In this document: positions 13,041-25,090 of the stretch, in pieces
Layout: every line of letters begins with the position of its first letter
Position numbering within the stretch: position 1 is the stretch's first letter
NCBI GenBank assembly: GCA_965153455.1
Contig: OZ234500.1
Location: 186,001-250,000, forward strand
Origin: Sphagnum compactum
Taxonomy: Eukaryota > Bryophyta > Sphagnopsida > Sphagnales
DNA: 64,000 nt
Reading direction: 5' to 3'
Position numbers and translations under genes: made by a program
The notes under the pieces: generated by a model
Seen by the model: the letters and a program-made list of their open reading frames with translations, nothing else
The model's database searches: none
What the model was told of the DNA's origin: nothing

Positions 13041-13439
13041 AACAACTATTTTCAAGCCTATGTGTAAATCTTCAAACTCTATTGGAAACTTGTCATTTGA
13101 CATGTAACATGCATATTAGGTGTTCAGGAACATAAAGTTACCTCTTACAACCATTCCAACTTTTTAAAAAATGATGTATTCCAATATTGTCCCAAACTTT
13201 CATCTTTTGTAGTAGAGAGTGAAAATTTGATATCATCATTGATCTCTAAACAACTCTCATTTATGCAAGACCTTTCATGGCATTGTGATACCTCTTTTTC
13301 TTTGTAATGTAATTCCGTTCTTATATTTTTTGTTTCCTTTCACAATTTGTGTCTTTTTTTCTCTTTGACAACTTACAAATGTTTAGATTTTGGATTGTTG
13401 GTATTGTTGTATTGCTTCAATACCTTCCTTGCTTGATGG

Positions 13440-13875
13440 TCCATCAATAATGAATTAAATAATTAAGTTCAATTGAAAATAATTTCAACCAATTGAATTT
13501 CAATTCAAATTCAATGTAATTCTAATTTAAATTGAATTCAATTGAATTCAAATGAATTGACTTCCAACCAAATAGATTTCAATTTGATGTCAATCAAATT
13601 TCAATTGGAATTTGAATTGAACTTAATTGAATTGGATTCCGAACAATTGAATTAAATCCAATTTAATCAATTCATTATAATTGAATCCAAACAATTAAAA
13701 TTGAATTGAATTGAATGCAATTTCAATAAGTTCAATTACAATTCTAATTCAATCAAATTCCAATTGAACTTTCAGTGATTTCAATTAGATTGACATTAAA
13801 TTCAATTGAATTCCACTTTGGACAATCAATTTAATTGAATTCAAATCCAATTTGAATTGAATTGAATTTCCTTGT
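13440..13875. repeat. AATTCAATTGAATT low-complexity tract (block A copy)
   Basis: Self-complementary words built from AATTCAATTG/CAATTGAATT repeat irregularly for over 400 bases. The equivalent tract in block C is at 60300-60680. Confidence 0.8.
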
Positions 13876-14754
13876 CAATGGTTGTTGATCTTCATAATGC
13901 AATAGACATGAAAAACATCCAAAATATACTTAAAGGAAAATAAAAAAGGAGGTACCCTCATCCTTTGCTCAACAATACTGATTAAAGTGCCTTTTTATTT
14001 TAAAATTGGTTGAACATGTGGAATTGTCAAGTGGGAGACCATGTTGGAACTATTAAGGTGATAATCGCTAATGGACATTATATTTGTTTAACCTAAATTA
14101 GTTATGATTATCATTGTCATTGGAATTGTTTGTCAAATATGGTAATGATGATTCAAATATGAAACATATTTTAATTAAGAAACCACTTTAGTGATAGGTA
14201 GATGAAACACAATGTGAAGACATATAAACATCTTACAAATTTTCAAAAAAAAACTACTAACAATGACATTGCCATCCATTTGAAGTTGGAACATATTTAG
14301 ACCTCTTTTGTTATTATTGCCATTCATTGGTAGGCATTAAGACCTTATATATGTGATTGTAAAATCACATTGATTTAAGTAGAAAGCAAAAGAAGAACGA
14401 TATTATGCTTACTCTTGAAAATGGGAAGAATATTACATTGAAAGGTCAAGTACACCTATTTAAGGTGTAAAATCCCTCCCATTCTCAAGGAGTATTATAA
14501 CCTTCGCTTCTTACTCGTCATAATTTATATATGTTTAGGCTCATAATAACTTTTGTCTCGTGCTTTATGATAAGTAAAGCCCATGTGTGGGGAACATTCC
14601 CAAAATGTAGGGTTGGAATCAGCTATGACCTCATCCTAAGCCCTTCATCTTGGTAATGTCTCTACCTTGGAACTCTACCCTACACACAAACAACCCATGT
14701 TTATGTCTTAAGGTTTCCCCCATTTCACATCTTTATGAAATATTAATTGCTTAG

Positions 14755-15110
14755 CTAAATTGCCAAGTTGACTTTGATTTTCAGCAAGCTCACATTGCCA
14801 AATTACCAAAGTGACATCCATTTCATTAATTTGCCAAGTCCAATTTGCTTTACGTCATCAATCATCAGGTTCACCAAATTGTCAATTGCAAATTGCCAAG
14901 TTGTGAACTCCATGTCAATAATGCTAAATTGCCAACTTACCAAGTCTATTGGATTGCCCAAAATGCTTTTCAATTGCCCAAAATTAAATATGTTACAAAT
15001 TGCCCAATATTGCTTGAAATGTTTTCTTTTTTTGCCAAATTTCCACCCAAAAAGTAAGACGACCAATTTTCACACATTGCCAAATTTTTAAAAAAGGCTC
15101 AAGATTTTGT
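14755..15110. repeat. TTGCCAAGT-type degenerate repeat tract (block A copy)
   Basis: TTGCCAA, TTGCCAAGT and AATTGCCCAA recur every 15-30 bases, and again at 15590-15830. Complementary tracts occur in block C at 57000-57240 and 59190-59420. The open frames that cross this tract on both strands are produced by the repeat and are not judged to be genes. Confidence 0.65.
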
Positions 15111-16799
15111 TTATTTCTATTAACTCTATTTTATTTAATTTCATTCATGAGAGCTCATCCAAAATTCATTCATGAAACACCATCTTACCAAAATTCATGA
15201 CAAGATTATGAGCTTCATTTTAGTTAATTATTGTGTTAATTATCTTGGTTTAAAGGCTCCATGGCATTTTCATCGGTTGTATATCTAATTCATTGCAATT
15301 TTCGGGTGGGGGTAAACTTCATGTGGCAAGGTAACATGTAATAGGTGATACGAGTTTTGGTGTCCACAAATTCTTCAACTAGATTGGATTACAATCTTAG
15401 ATAATCCCACGTTCCTATATTACAAGTCATGGATGATGTTTGATGAATGAAATTTGGACAAACTTTCATGTATGGAATAAAATTTAGATAAATTTTCATG
15501 GATGTTGTTTATTTGATCTTGAATATTCATGAAATGATATCTCATGAGTGCTCATCCATTAAATATAAATATTGTTTTGCTCAACTATTATGTCACGTTC
15601 ACTTTACATACTTCCCAATTCCACTTTGCCCAAATGGTGAAGTCCAAGTTACTATTTAACTATTTTTGTGAAATCCACTTTTCCTAGTTGTCAAACCCAC
15701 TTTGCCAAATCACAGAGTCAATAGTGCCTGATTGCCAAGTCAGCATTCCCAAGCTACCAATTCCACATCAGCAAGTCAACATTGCAAAATTGTCAAGTCC
15801 AAATTCACTTTCTGAACTGCCCGAAATGAGCTTTGAGCTGCCCATATAAAAAAAAATTCTGGGCTGTCCAATGTCTGAATTTTTTCAGGTCTGCTGAAAC
15901 TTCTGCCCAAAAAAATCAAACCACCTTGATCATCACCTTGATCTGCATAATGGTCCAGAGCCCAAATGCACTTACACAAATTTTTCATGCACCACAACAA
16001 TGACAGCCCAGATTAGCTTATGAAAAAATTTCCTATTTTCTTACAGAAAACCTCTTGCTCGAGACTAAGGGAATTAGGCCTTACAGAAAACTCCTGCTCA
16101 AGGCTAATGAAGAATTACATCTTGTAAGGTGCCCTAAAATTAGATTATGCATGTTCATCGAGGTTGTTATGTTTTGTGAAGAATCATGAAAATGTGTTTT
16201 GCTATATGATTCTGGGGACAATCATCCACGTGTACAACAATAGTTGCACCTTATACTCCCTCAAAAAACTTGTTGGTTTTAATAGAGCATAGGAGATTAT
16301 GTGATAGTGGCATTGCTGACCATAGGTCACAGCAGCTTTGCCGATGGACCTCACAAGCCAACTTGAAGTTAGATGCACCAGTCTTGCACAACATTTTTTT
16401 GGTTCAAAATTTTGCCAAAATGTAAAAGAGTTTTTCGAGCTATAACCACTACAAGGTTTCTTTTTGAATTTTTTTGTCAAAGAAGTAAGGTCTTTTGACT
16501 AGATTCACCAAATTTAAAAATGCATGCTCTTGCAGGTTGTCAGATAGCAACAAGATTATAATTTTTCTTTATTGTCCTCCTTGTCCTGTAGTGTGACTAC
16601 ACCACAAAAGTGCAAAGAAATCCTTGATCATGCATTATTGCATCCTATAGTCCATAAACCTTAAACCAAGAATTGTATAAATAATTTTTTTTAAAAATGG
16701 TACAAAAATGTGATAGTGCTAATGTTACTACAAGTGCCTAAGAAAAGTAAATTTCTGAAAATTATTTAAATATTCGACAATATAAGTACCAATCCTGTG

Positions 16800-18660
16800 A
16801 CCTATAAATTGGGTATTTGCGCTACAGAATCCCCCTACCAAACAGTAGGAACCATCTGCTGGCGCTGCCGCTCCTGGTTTTAGAGTCGCTGTTTCGAGCC
16901 ATCCCTTTAGGATGCCGGGGTTTTGGAAGGTTTTACGGCCATTGCACGCGGACTAATGTACAATCTGGAATTTTCCCACCAACAAGTAAGCAGGTGGTGG
17001 TGTGGGAGAGAGATTGCACTTGGGCCGACTTTGGACGCTCGAGAGGGAATTGCATTTGGGTCTACTTGGGATTCTCTTGGATTGTGAGGATCGACAGCAA
17101 TTGCCAAGGGTTTTTGCCAAAGCAAAAAATTCTTGTTCATCATCAGTGCAGCAAGTGCAATTGCCATGTGCAAGGTCTAAGTCTGTTCTAGATCACAAAC
17201 GCAGCAGCTCCACCACCACATGGAGAGTTGGACGAGGAGGATCTTGTTGCTACGTATCAGTGTGCACCGGCAATTTCACTTTACACATCAACAGCTTTCG
17301 GAGTACACCGTTCTTCAATCCAGACTGCACCGAGTAGAAACAAAGGCGGCACTCAGAGATCACGGCAAATGTAAGTTTTCCTGTGTTGTTCCTCTCTATG
17401 TACTGCCTTCTTCTCACACTACGTGTGTTTTGTCTCGAGTCCTAACAAATTCATTTTTGTTGAATTGATTTAAGGCACGTGCTGGTTTAGGAATACTTGA
17501 AGATGGCAGGCTTGTTCAAAACAGCTCATTCAAACTGGTTGCGAGCCTGATGTCTTTATGGGGAGTAGCTTGGTGGACATGTATACAAAATGTGGGAGCA
17601 TTGAGGATGCTTGGAGAGTGTTGCACGAGATGCCATCTCGAAATGTGGTCACTTGGACTGCCATGATATTGGGACATGTGCAATGTGGGCAATGGCTGAA
17701 GGCATTGGAATTATTTCGACAAATGCAACAGTAGGGTGTGCGACCAAACTCTGTCACTTTTGTGGGGGTGCTGAATGTACGTGCCAGCATGGTTGCAATT
17801 GAAGAGGGCAGGTGTGTTCGTCAGCAAATCATTGAATGCAGATGGGATTCAGATGTCTTTGTGGCAAATAGCTTGGTTTACATGTATGGGAAATGTGGGA
17901 ACATGGAGGATGCTTGGAGAGTGTTCAACAAGATGCGAGAAAAGGGCATGGTAACGAAGCTCTTAAATATTTTGAACAGATGTGGTAAGAAGATGTACAG
18001 CCAGATGATATCACTTTTATTTGTCTTCTGTCAGCTTGCAGCCATGCAGGTTTGGTGGATGAAGGCATGCACTGTTATGCTTCAATGGTCACTGATTGTA
18101 TGATTTCTGCAAAGTTGGAACATTACACCTGTATCCTCAACCTTCTTGGCTATGCTGGCCATCTTCAGCAGGCAGAGAATATTGTCATGGCAATGCCCTG
18201 GAAACCACATGTGGCTGCATGGATTGCTTTACTTGGTGCTTGCAGAATTCATGGTAATGTGGAGAAGCAGAACGTGTTGCGAGACGAATTCTTGAAATGG
18301 AGCCTGAAAATGCTGCTGGTTATGTGCCGCTGTCAAACATCTATGCTGCTGCTGGCTACAGGCACCTCTGTGAGAATGTTAAACATTAGAGAGAGGAAAA
18401 AGGGGGGATGAATCATGAAATAGTTCGGTTGCACCCGGAAGTGAATATTGAGGTGCATATGTTTGTAGTAAAGGATCAAGGCCACCCCCAGATTATTGAA
18501 TTCATGCAGATCTGTAGAGGTTGTCAGGGCTCATGCACGATGTGGGGTATGTGCCTTGTACAAAATTTGTTCTGCATGTTGTGGAAGAAGAACAATTGGT
18601 GTTTCAGTTGTGTCACCATAGTGAGAAACTGGCTCTTGCATTCCATCCCATCTTGTCAAG
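16800..18660 (+). pseudogene. PPR-DYW pseudogene A
   Basis: This is a relic of a plant pentatricopeptide-repeat protein of the PLS-DYW class; intact members go to plastids or mitochondria and specify C-to-U RNA editing sites. From about 17521 the frame reads SDVFVANSLVYMYGKCGNME-type PPR units with RNVVTWTAMILGHVQCGQ. A TAG near 17732 and frameshifts near 17519 and 17940 break it. E-domain text follows (KLEHYTCILNLLGYAGHLQQ at 18118, VAAWIALLGACRIHGN at 18210), then a DYW start ending CHHSEKLALAF near 18645. There the match to copy B stops, so the CxxC zinc site and terminal DYW are missing. The 16800-17400 part is nearly identical to B and may be 5' leader. Confidence 0.85.
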
Positions 18661-18699
18661 TGGTGCAGGGATCTGGCTTCCTAGAAACAATACTGTAGT

Positions 18700-19630
18700 A
18701 TTTTGGCACATTGACACTAATTATATATATTTTAGAAAGGTTGAAATTTTCAAAAAACAATTATGTTAATCAAAATAGAGATGATGTTGGAGTATAGAGA
18801 ATATTGTATTTGTTTACATAGAATCTTCAAAGTTTAATTAATTATTGGACACACATGTGTTGAAGCTGCCCCTGTACTATGGTAGTAGGCAGGGTTTTTT
18901 TTAAAAAAAAATTTGACATCAAAACTTTGGAATTTTTCCCCTCAAAGAAAAGAAAAATCAGTCAAGGAAAAAAAGAACTGATACCAATAAAGGTCAAAAA
19001 GATATAAATAGTTGGCACAATGCATGTCTGTAGAGGGTATTGCTTGATACACTTATTTGATTGGTCTCAACATGAATAATAATATTAGAACCCCATGGCT
19101 AGGGAAAAAGCTCTAGATTTATGCAATGTACTTTAATGTTTAAATAAATATTTTAATTTAAATTTATGCTTCACTTTGAAAATGTGAGAAAAAGATAAGA
19201 ATAACGATAAAGGAGATGGAGGTTTATCAATTTAATAATATTCCCTCCCCCTCTCCCCTTTTTATTTCCTTCATACTTTCCCATTTGTTATTAGCTTCGC
19301 ATAAAGAATAATAGATATACCTCATAAGGCACACATATACATAGGTTCAACATTGGTTGCTATTTACCTCTTTGGCCATTTCTAGTTATAGAAACCCCTT
19401 TTTGAGGAGGTGAATAAGAATGGTAGGCTGTGGGCCATAGTTGGCCTTACTCAAAAAGTGAGGAAATGCATGACATGTCAGTGAACCGTTCAAAACTTGA
19501 ACTATCTTAATAAGATAACCAAGTGATTTTCCTAATGCATTGCTTGCTAAAATAACAAATTGCACAAAATGGCTATGGAATTTCAAAAAGGTCATGTATG
19601 TAAGAAGATAAAAAATTGAGAGTTTTGGCA
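18700..19630. other. AT-rich spacer, nothing recognised
   Basis: Poly-A/T-rich DNA with no convincing coding frame or repeat. The minus-strand open frame 19742-19386 has no recognisable motif. Confidence 0.5.
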
Positions 19631-19639
19631 GAAGCCCAG

Positions 19640-20410
19640 GGGCAAACCGTGAAAGATATTTTTGGCTGGTGTCTCTTGACATGAAAGATACCCTGTCAAT
19701 TTCTTGTCTTGGGTCCCATACTATTTTGTTTTGGGCCCCCAATTATCAAGAGTCTTTTGGGAACATATAATGTGAACAAGTTTATAATTTTAATCCATAT
19801 TTTTTATATAATCATATTTTACATCCAAAAAGATCATCCATGAAGGCATGATAACATTTTAAATTTTGGCTTAGGCTTGGAGTAGGCCGTAAAATATTTT
19901 CATGGCTTGAAGTCCTAGGACATGCCCGATAAATCATGCATGTCCTACAATGGGCCTTAGGTCACCATGTTCAAGCCCCCCAGTAGTCAAGGATCATTTG
20001 GTCTGAGTCCCATGCCACCCATGGCCATAATGTCTTAGACCCCAGGCTATCACATCCCAACCCATGGCAACCTAGGATCATTTTATCCTAGGCCCCATAT
20101 TGTCTTGTCCTAAACCCTGGGCCACCTTCTCCTAGCCCCTAAGTAACTTGGGGTCCATTCCATTTTGTGATGGGCCCATGTTGTATAGTGTCTTAGAGTC
20201 CAAACCACCTTGTCCTAACCATCAAAAGGTCTAAATTCATTTTTCATAGGTGGTAGGTCACCTGTTCTAGGCCTCAAGCAAGCTATAAGGAGATCTCAAG
20301 GCACCCGTTCTTGGGCCCAGGCAACCTAGGTTCTATTTTTGTCATGGCCCCAGGGCACCCTGTCTTGGCCCCCAAGCCACTTGTCCTGGTCTTTGTGCTA
20401 TTTGAACACA
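19640..20410. repeat. Degenerate tandem tract of GGCCCC / CTTGTCCTAGG-type units
   Basis: Phrases such as CACCTTGTCCTAGCCCC, CCTAGGCCCC and GGGCCACC recur irregularly, about every 40-60 bases, with a base composition much richer in C and G than the flanks. It reads as a heavily mutated minisatellite. No stable frame was found. Confidence 0.5.
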
Positions 20411-20469
20411 GAACATCTTGTCGGTTGTTTTCACTACCAGGGAACTATTAACCTAAACTTTTATATTGT

Positions 20470-20645
20470 TTATATTGTTGTATAAAGCTCTGTTGGTGCT
20501 TGAGTTGCAATAGCAATATTTACATTGTCATCAAACTGCAATTTCCAGTATGTAGTTTGGTCTGTAGATATTATCTTGATAGTTGGTGATGGAAGCAGGA
20601 AGACAGAGAGGGAATACCTGATGTCAAGGACAAGAACTTCATAGA
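20470..20645 (-). CDS. Candidate terminal exon, function unknown
   Basis: On the minus strand a CAG/G acceptor-like site near 20645 is followed by an open frame. It encodes YSLSVFLLPSPTIKIIS, then TDQTTYWKLQFDDNVNIAIA, and ends TELYTTI before a TAA. Its composition is more protein-like than the surroundings. I do not recognise it. It could be the last exon of a gene whose start lies at 23053, but intermediate exons were not found. Confidence 0.2.
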
Positions 20646-20699
20646 TGATGGAGTGCTTGAAAATGAGCGTTTCATTAGTGATGAGGAACATAATTCATA

Positions 20700-22680
20700 T
20701 TCTTCAACAATGGTTTTATCTTGCTCATGACCAATAAATGTGGACATAAGATAAGCGTCTCAAACCTAAGGTCCAAATCAAAGAAACCATGTTATGGGAT
20801 TTTTTAGAAACATTTTCTTAAGAAAGAAATAAAAGAATCCAAAACCTCAAGATTTTCATTTTTAGTTTTGGAAGCCAAATATTATAACTCAAAAACAACA
20901 TTTGCATTTTCTTCTATTAAGTTGTCAAAGGGTGCAAAATCAATTTTATTCTTAAATTTTAAACTCATGGATATGACAAAATTTAATGCATTATTCAACA
21001 ATCAATGACCTTTTTATACTGATTCGAAATACAAGCAAATACCATAGCATCAAAGAAATCAATAATAATTTGCAATGTGTGTCATGTCAATGGAAGTGAT
21101 ATTCTTGTGGTCATTCTCACATCATTTTTCTTGTTGTAAAATAATATAATTTTTGAATTGCAAAATTGCTTGGAAAAGAATAACTTTACTTGCAAATCTA
21201 CAAATGCAAAAAGAAAATTCAGATTATGTTTGGTAGGAATTCAAAAACAAAGTGTAAACATAAAAACATTCAAGAAGAATAAATATTTTATATTGTGTTT
21301 GTTGGAGAATTCAATTTCTTTGGGGGAACACTTAAATTAACACATGCTTTCTCCCATTCTTGCTTGCCCTTTCTTGATTTTTTTTGGTCAAGTTAGACAC
21401 TTTTGCAAATCTTCCAAGCAATTTTGATAAATATTGATCTTAAACCCTTGCAAACTTTTTTATATGTTATTGCATATTGACATGTTATAAAAAATGCATG
21501 ACCAAAACAAGTTTTCTAAAAACTTTTTTTCAAACCTCACACATCACAACTTATAGCTGATTTTAGGATTGAAGTTATAATGTTAAGGTTATATTCTTCA
21601 TCTTTGGCATAAGCAACAAATTTCTTCCTCAATTCATTAATGTCAAATAATTTTGTCAAATTTATGGCTAAAGTTTGTCCACTAATGTCTGTTGCCTCAA
21701 AAACGCCAAGTGCAATGTCCTTTGGCTACTAATCAACCCTTGAAAAATTGATCATTAATGTAAAAAAATCATGTTTGCCTTTTGACATCACAAATCAAAC
21801 CTTGTAATAACATAATGACATTTTATTAAAGCTAGCAAAACATACCATTGTTTGGTTTTTCTCACTAAACCAGTAGCAATTCATGAAGATTGTTTTTTAA
21901 AAATAAAAGCAAATCTTAGACACAAATGCATATTAAATTGTTTTAACCAAATACTTGTCACGAATTGGGAAGGAAGATAATTCTTAACAATTAGAAGTCC
22001 TACATCTTTCAAAAATTGTTTTTGTTATATATCATTTTTTTTTGAAAGGTTCCTTTGCAACAAAACAAATTGAATATGAAACTCCTAAAAATATGTGGTT
22101 TGTTCTTTCTAAATTGTTTTTCCTCTTCTCTCAAAAGCTTGTTCATTTCTTTTTTAATTTTTAAAAAAAATAATGAAATGATTTACATTGATATGTTTTT
22201 TCAATATAATTATATCACTAGTTGTGTTATATATGATTTTTTTTTTTCAAACTTGAGTTTTTTTAATTTAAATTCAAAACTGGATAGTTGTAATAAAAAA
22301 TACAATGCATGGCTTGAGGAGGTGTTTAATCAACTTGTTTATTATTAAGACATAATAAAATGCTTAACATAATGCATTTCTACTGCTTGATTTTCAGAAT
22401 AATCTTTGTCCATGTAATTTTTTTCATTATTTTTTTTTAATTTGTTTTTTTTCTGTTTGGACACTTGCATTTTCTTCAAGTTTTGCACAGATTCATTTTA
22501 CTTCATTCTTTATTCATGAATGAATCATATGTATTTTCATTTTCAGGGCATTCATTCTTCATTCATGAAAAAACTATATGTATTTTCATCTTCAGAGGAG
22601 TGTTCCATGTTTGATTTGAAATTAGAAATCACTGCCCTGATTAGTAGCCCAAAAAATTAAAATTTTATGATATAACAAAC
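20700..22680. other. AT-rich DNA, no gene recognised
   Basis: Very A/T-rich with long homopolymer runs. Open frames here (for example 22055-22348, plus) are Phe/Asn/Lys-rich translations of poly-A/T and are not considered genes. Confidence 0.5.
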
Positions 22681-22747
22681 CCCACATACTATACTGGAGT
22701 GGCATGTGCCGTTGTGTCGTTTTGTTCCTTGCAGGAGAGATTTCTTG

Positions 22748-23053
22748 TCATGTATATATGATTCTGAGTTTTTCTTTTTGCCTCAGTTTCGGGGTTGGAT
22801 TGCTTAGAGGCAGCAATTTTGTTCTTAGTGTTTGTGCATTTATGTTTTTTCTTGAGTTCCGGACAGCGTTTTCTCCGCATCTTTTGTCGCTGCGGTGATC
22901 TGCTCTCATTGCTCGACACCGTGCTTTAGAGGGGACATATATCACCAAAGATGGTGGTCGCCGGATGGTAGTGGCTGGAGGTAAGCAGTCGGGTAAGTAA
23001 GGAAGCGAAAGAACTGTTGATGGGAAAATGCAACGACGCCGGAAAGCCGACAT
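22748..23053 (-). CDS. Candidate first exon with organelle-transit-like N-terminus
   Basis: On the minus strand an AAACCCTAG telo-box-like word near 23080, common in plant 5' leaders, precedes an ATG at 23053. The 101-codon frame starts MSAFRRRCIFPSTVLSLPYL and continues with Arg/Ser/Pro-rich sequence that has few acidic residues at first, as plastid or mitochondrial transit peptides do. The stretch is less AT-rich than both flanks. No downstream partner exon could be assigned, so it may be an orphan exon or a chance frame. Confidence 0.3.
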   Translation of the reverse strand: MSAFRRRCIFPSTVLSLPYLPDCLPPATTIRRPPSLVIYVPSKARCRAMRADHRSDKRCGENAVRNSRKNINAQTLRTKLLPLSNPTPKLRQKEKLRIIYT

Positions 23054-23059
23054 CCAGAT

Positions 23060-23990
23060 CCTCTCGCTCTAGGGTTTAGGCATATTATCCTCGCTCTCTT
23101 TTGTTTGCCTTTGATTCTGTTAAGGTGCCCTTGGATTGCAACAAATTGCAATGTCTTTTGCATTTTCCTTCAGGCACGTATGTCTTCCCCATCAACAAAT
23201 CCTCCATCTCCATGTAGACAACCTATCCTATGTTGTTTTTATGTCCTTCATATCACGACAATGCTATGCTCTTTCGGAGAATGTCAAAGAAGCATCCTAG
23301 CTGATGAAACATGTGCATGCTACGGTCGAGATGCTGGAGCCGACTGACTGTCGCCAGATTTTTCCACATAAAAACTGCTTTATGTATCGCAAAAGCTTAG
23401 TTGCATAGGTTGTGATAGAGCGCGGTCATGGCACGGCCGAATCTTTCCTATTGAACTCTTGTTGGAAACAGAGTAGACATCCCCTATCAGGATCATGTCA
23501 CGTTTCTGACACCATTTTCGTGTCTCCTGTAAGTCCAGGGTGGGAAGTTGCATGGTCTTGCAGAGTAGGTATATGTGATCACAACAGACTAGATAATTGA
23601 TGGAGATATCTATGACCGGTGTGCGATATGGAGCTGGTGTGGAAGACTCCATACATGTGCTCAATCCAGTTGTCAATCCATTTCCTGAAGGTAGATATAA
23701 CATTTCTTCTATAGAGAAATTCAAGATCAACTCATGTTCTGTGTAAACATAACAGAAGATATTACCAAGATTGACAATGTCTTTTGTTATGATAGATATG
23801 TATTATAGTGGTAAATTAAGACAACAAAAGATACTAAGTCACTGGTTATGCAAAGCATTATATAACCCTAGTATGATAGGGCATTGTACACATCATGCTA
23901 ACCATTGAAATTTTGTACAGGTTCTGGATCAAGTATGAGTCAACCTATCTTCTATTCCCTCACTTTCAAGGAGAGTGTTTGCTTACGAGC
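23060..23990. other. Intermediate-composition DNA, no gene assigned
   Basis: Composition is closer to genic than the flanks, and a 116-codon minus frame (23730-23380) and shorter plus frames exist, but none shows a recognisable motif. It may hold the promoter or upstream region for the minus-strand exon at 22748-23053. Confidence 0.3.
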
Positions 23991-23997
23991 CTATCTA

Positions 23998-25090
23998 TCC
24001 TAGTACCTGAGCTAGTTTGACATTAACAAAATTATTTATGATAATTTTGATAAGTATCCAATACTTGGTGGGTGCTTTGTTTGCTAGAGTTTGCCAGGGT
24101 CCTACAAACCCTAGTTGACATGTTGAAAGTCTATTTGAAACCTGGGCGGGGATATGTTCTAGAGACATGTCCTAGAGACACGTTCTTTTCAGTCTAATTT
24201 CAGGACTATTTCTAGAGCAACTTATTATCCCGGGTCATTCCTGGTAGCCTGCACATTCATTTCAACAAGAGGTTTTAGTTTGGAAAATGTTTGTGAAGAA
24301 GCATGTAAATGTGTTTCCCTCTGTGGCTATATCATTTTGACGACAATCATTCATGTGTACAACAATGGTCACACCTGATGCTCCCCAAACTTTTGGTTTG
24401 TTTTAGTAGAGTGTAACAGATGATGCCATAGTGACATTGCGGAATGGAGGTCACAACAGCTTTGAGGATGGATCTCTCACGCCAACAAGAAGATGAATGC
24501 ACTAATCTTGCACAACAATTTTTTTTGCTTCGAAATTTTGCCAACATTTAAAAAAGTTTTTGAGGTTATAACCCCTACAAGGTTTCTTTTGAAATCTTTT
24601 GAAAATTTTTACCAAAGAAGTAGGCTAGGGTTTTTGGGACTAGGATTGCCAAATTTAAAGTGAATACTCTTGCAAGTTGTCAAATAGCAACAAGATTATA
24701 ATTTTTCTTTATTTGTCCTGTAGTCAAATTTGACTAGATCCTCTTGTGAATGGTTGAGAGTGTGGCTACACCGCCAAAGTTAAAAGAAAACCTTGATAGT
24801 CCATTATTGCATCCTATACTCCATAAACCCTAAACCAAGAAATTAGTTTTCAAAAACATTTTAAAAAATGATACAAAAATGTGATAGGTCTAAATGTTCT
24901 TAGAAGTGTGCACAAAAAGATGGATGCCAATGCATGTTGATGAAAAATGATTGAAAGTGGATGATCTTCATCATTGTTAAAATTTGCAAAGATTGTTAAA
25001 TTTTTTTATCCAATATCGAACAATATAAAATTGAATGTCAAATTAAATTTCTGAAAATTAATTAAATATTCGACAATATAAATACCAATC
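23998..25090 (+). repeat. Repeat block B: upstream segment shared with A and C
   Basis: From about 23998 (TAGTACCTGAGCTAGTTTGA) the sequence matches the reverse complement of block C from 56452 downward, including ATTTGAAACCTGG at 24131 and the CCTGGTAG site near 24240. From about 24255 it also matches block A from 16146. All three copies carry the TTGCACAAC and TTCTTTATT..GTCCTGTAGT landmarks and the stretch ending CATAAACCCTAAACCAAGAA. It leads directly into PPR pseudogene B. Confidence 0.8.

Larger units (their letters stand above)
13204..16690 (+). repeat. Repeat block A: large duplicated segment, inverted copy at 55.7-60.9 kb
   Basis: The sequence from about 13204 (TTGTAGTAGA followed by GTGAAAATT) onward matches the reverse complement of 60945 downward in many places. 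Matches include the region around 13260-13370, the AATTCAATTG tract, the GCCATCCATTTGAAGTTGG site at 14270, the AACATTCCCAAAATGTAGG site at 14590, the TTGCCAA tracts and the stretch 15800-15960. Its right part (from about 16146) also matches block B at 24255 onward and leads into a PPR pseudogene. It lacks about 0.4-0.6 kb present in block C (about 56300-56890). No coding capacity was recognised. Confidence 0.8.

Noticed and set aside
13195-13215. CTTTTGTAGTAG as the right end of the CACTA element starting at 1283
   Set aside because: The word lies at the start of block A and is shared with block C, where the outer flank is a retrotransposon, so it belongs to the block; it also deviates from TTCTTGTAGTG.
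14768-15091. Overlapping open frames on both strands (107, 87 and 70 codons)
   Set aside because: They are translations of the TTGCCAA repeat tract and are not kept in block C.
19386-19742. Minus-strand 118-codon open frame
   Set aside because: No motif, and part of it crosses the start of the degenerate repeat tract.
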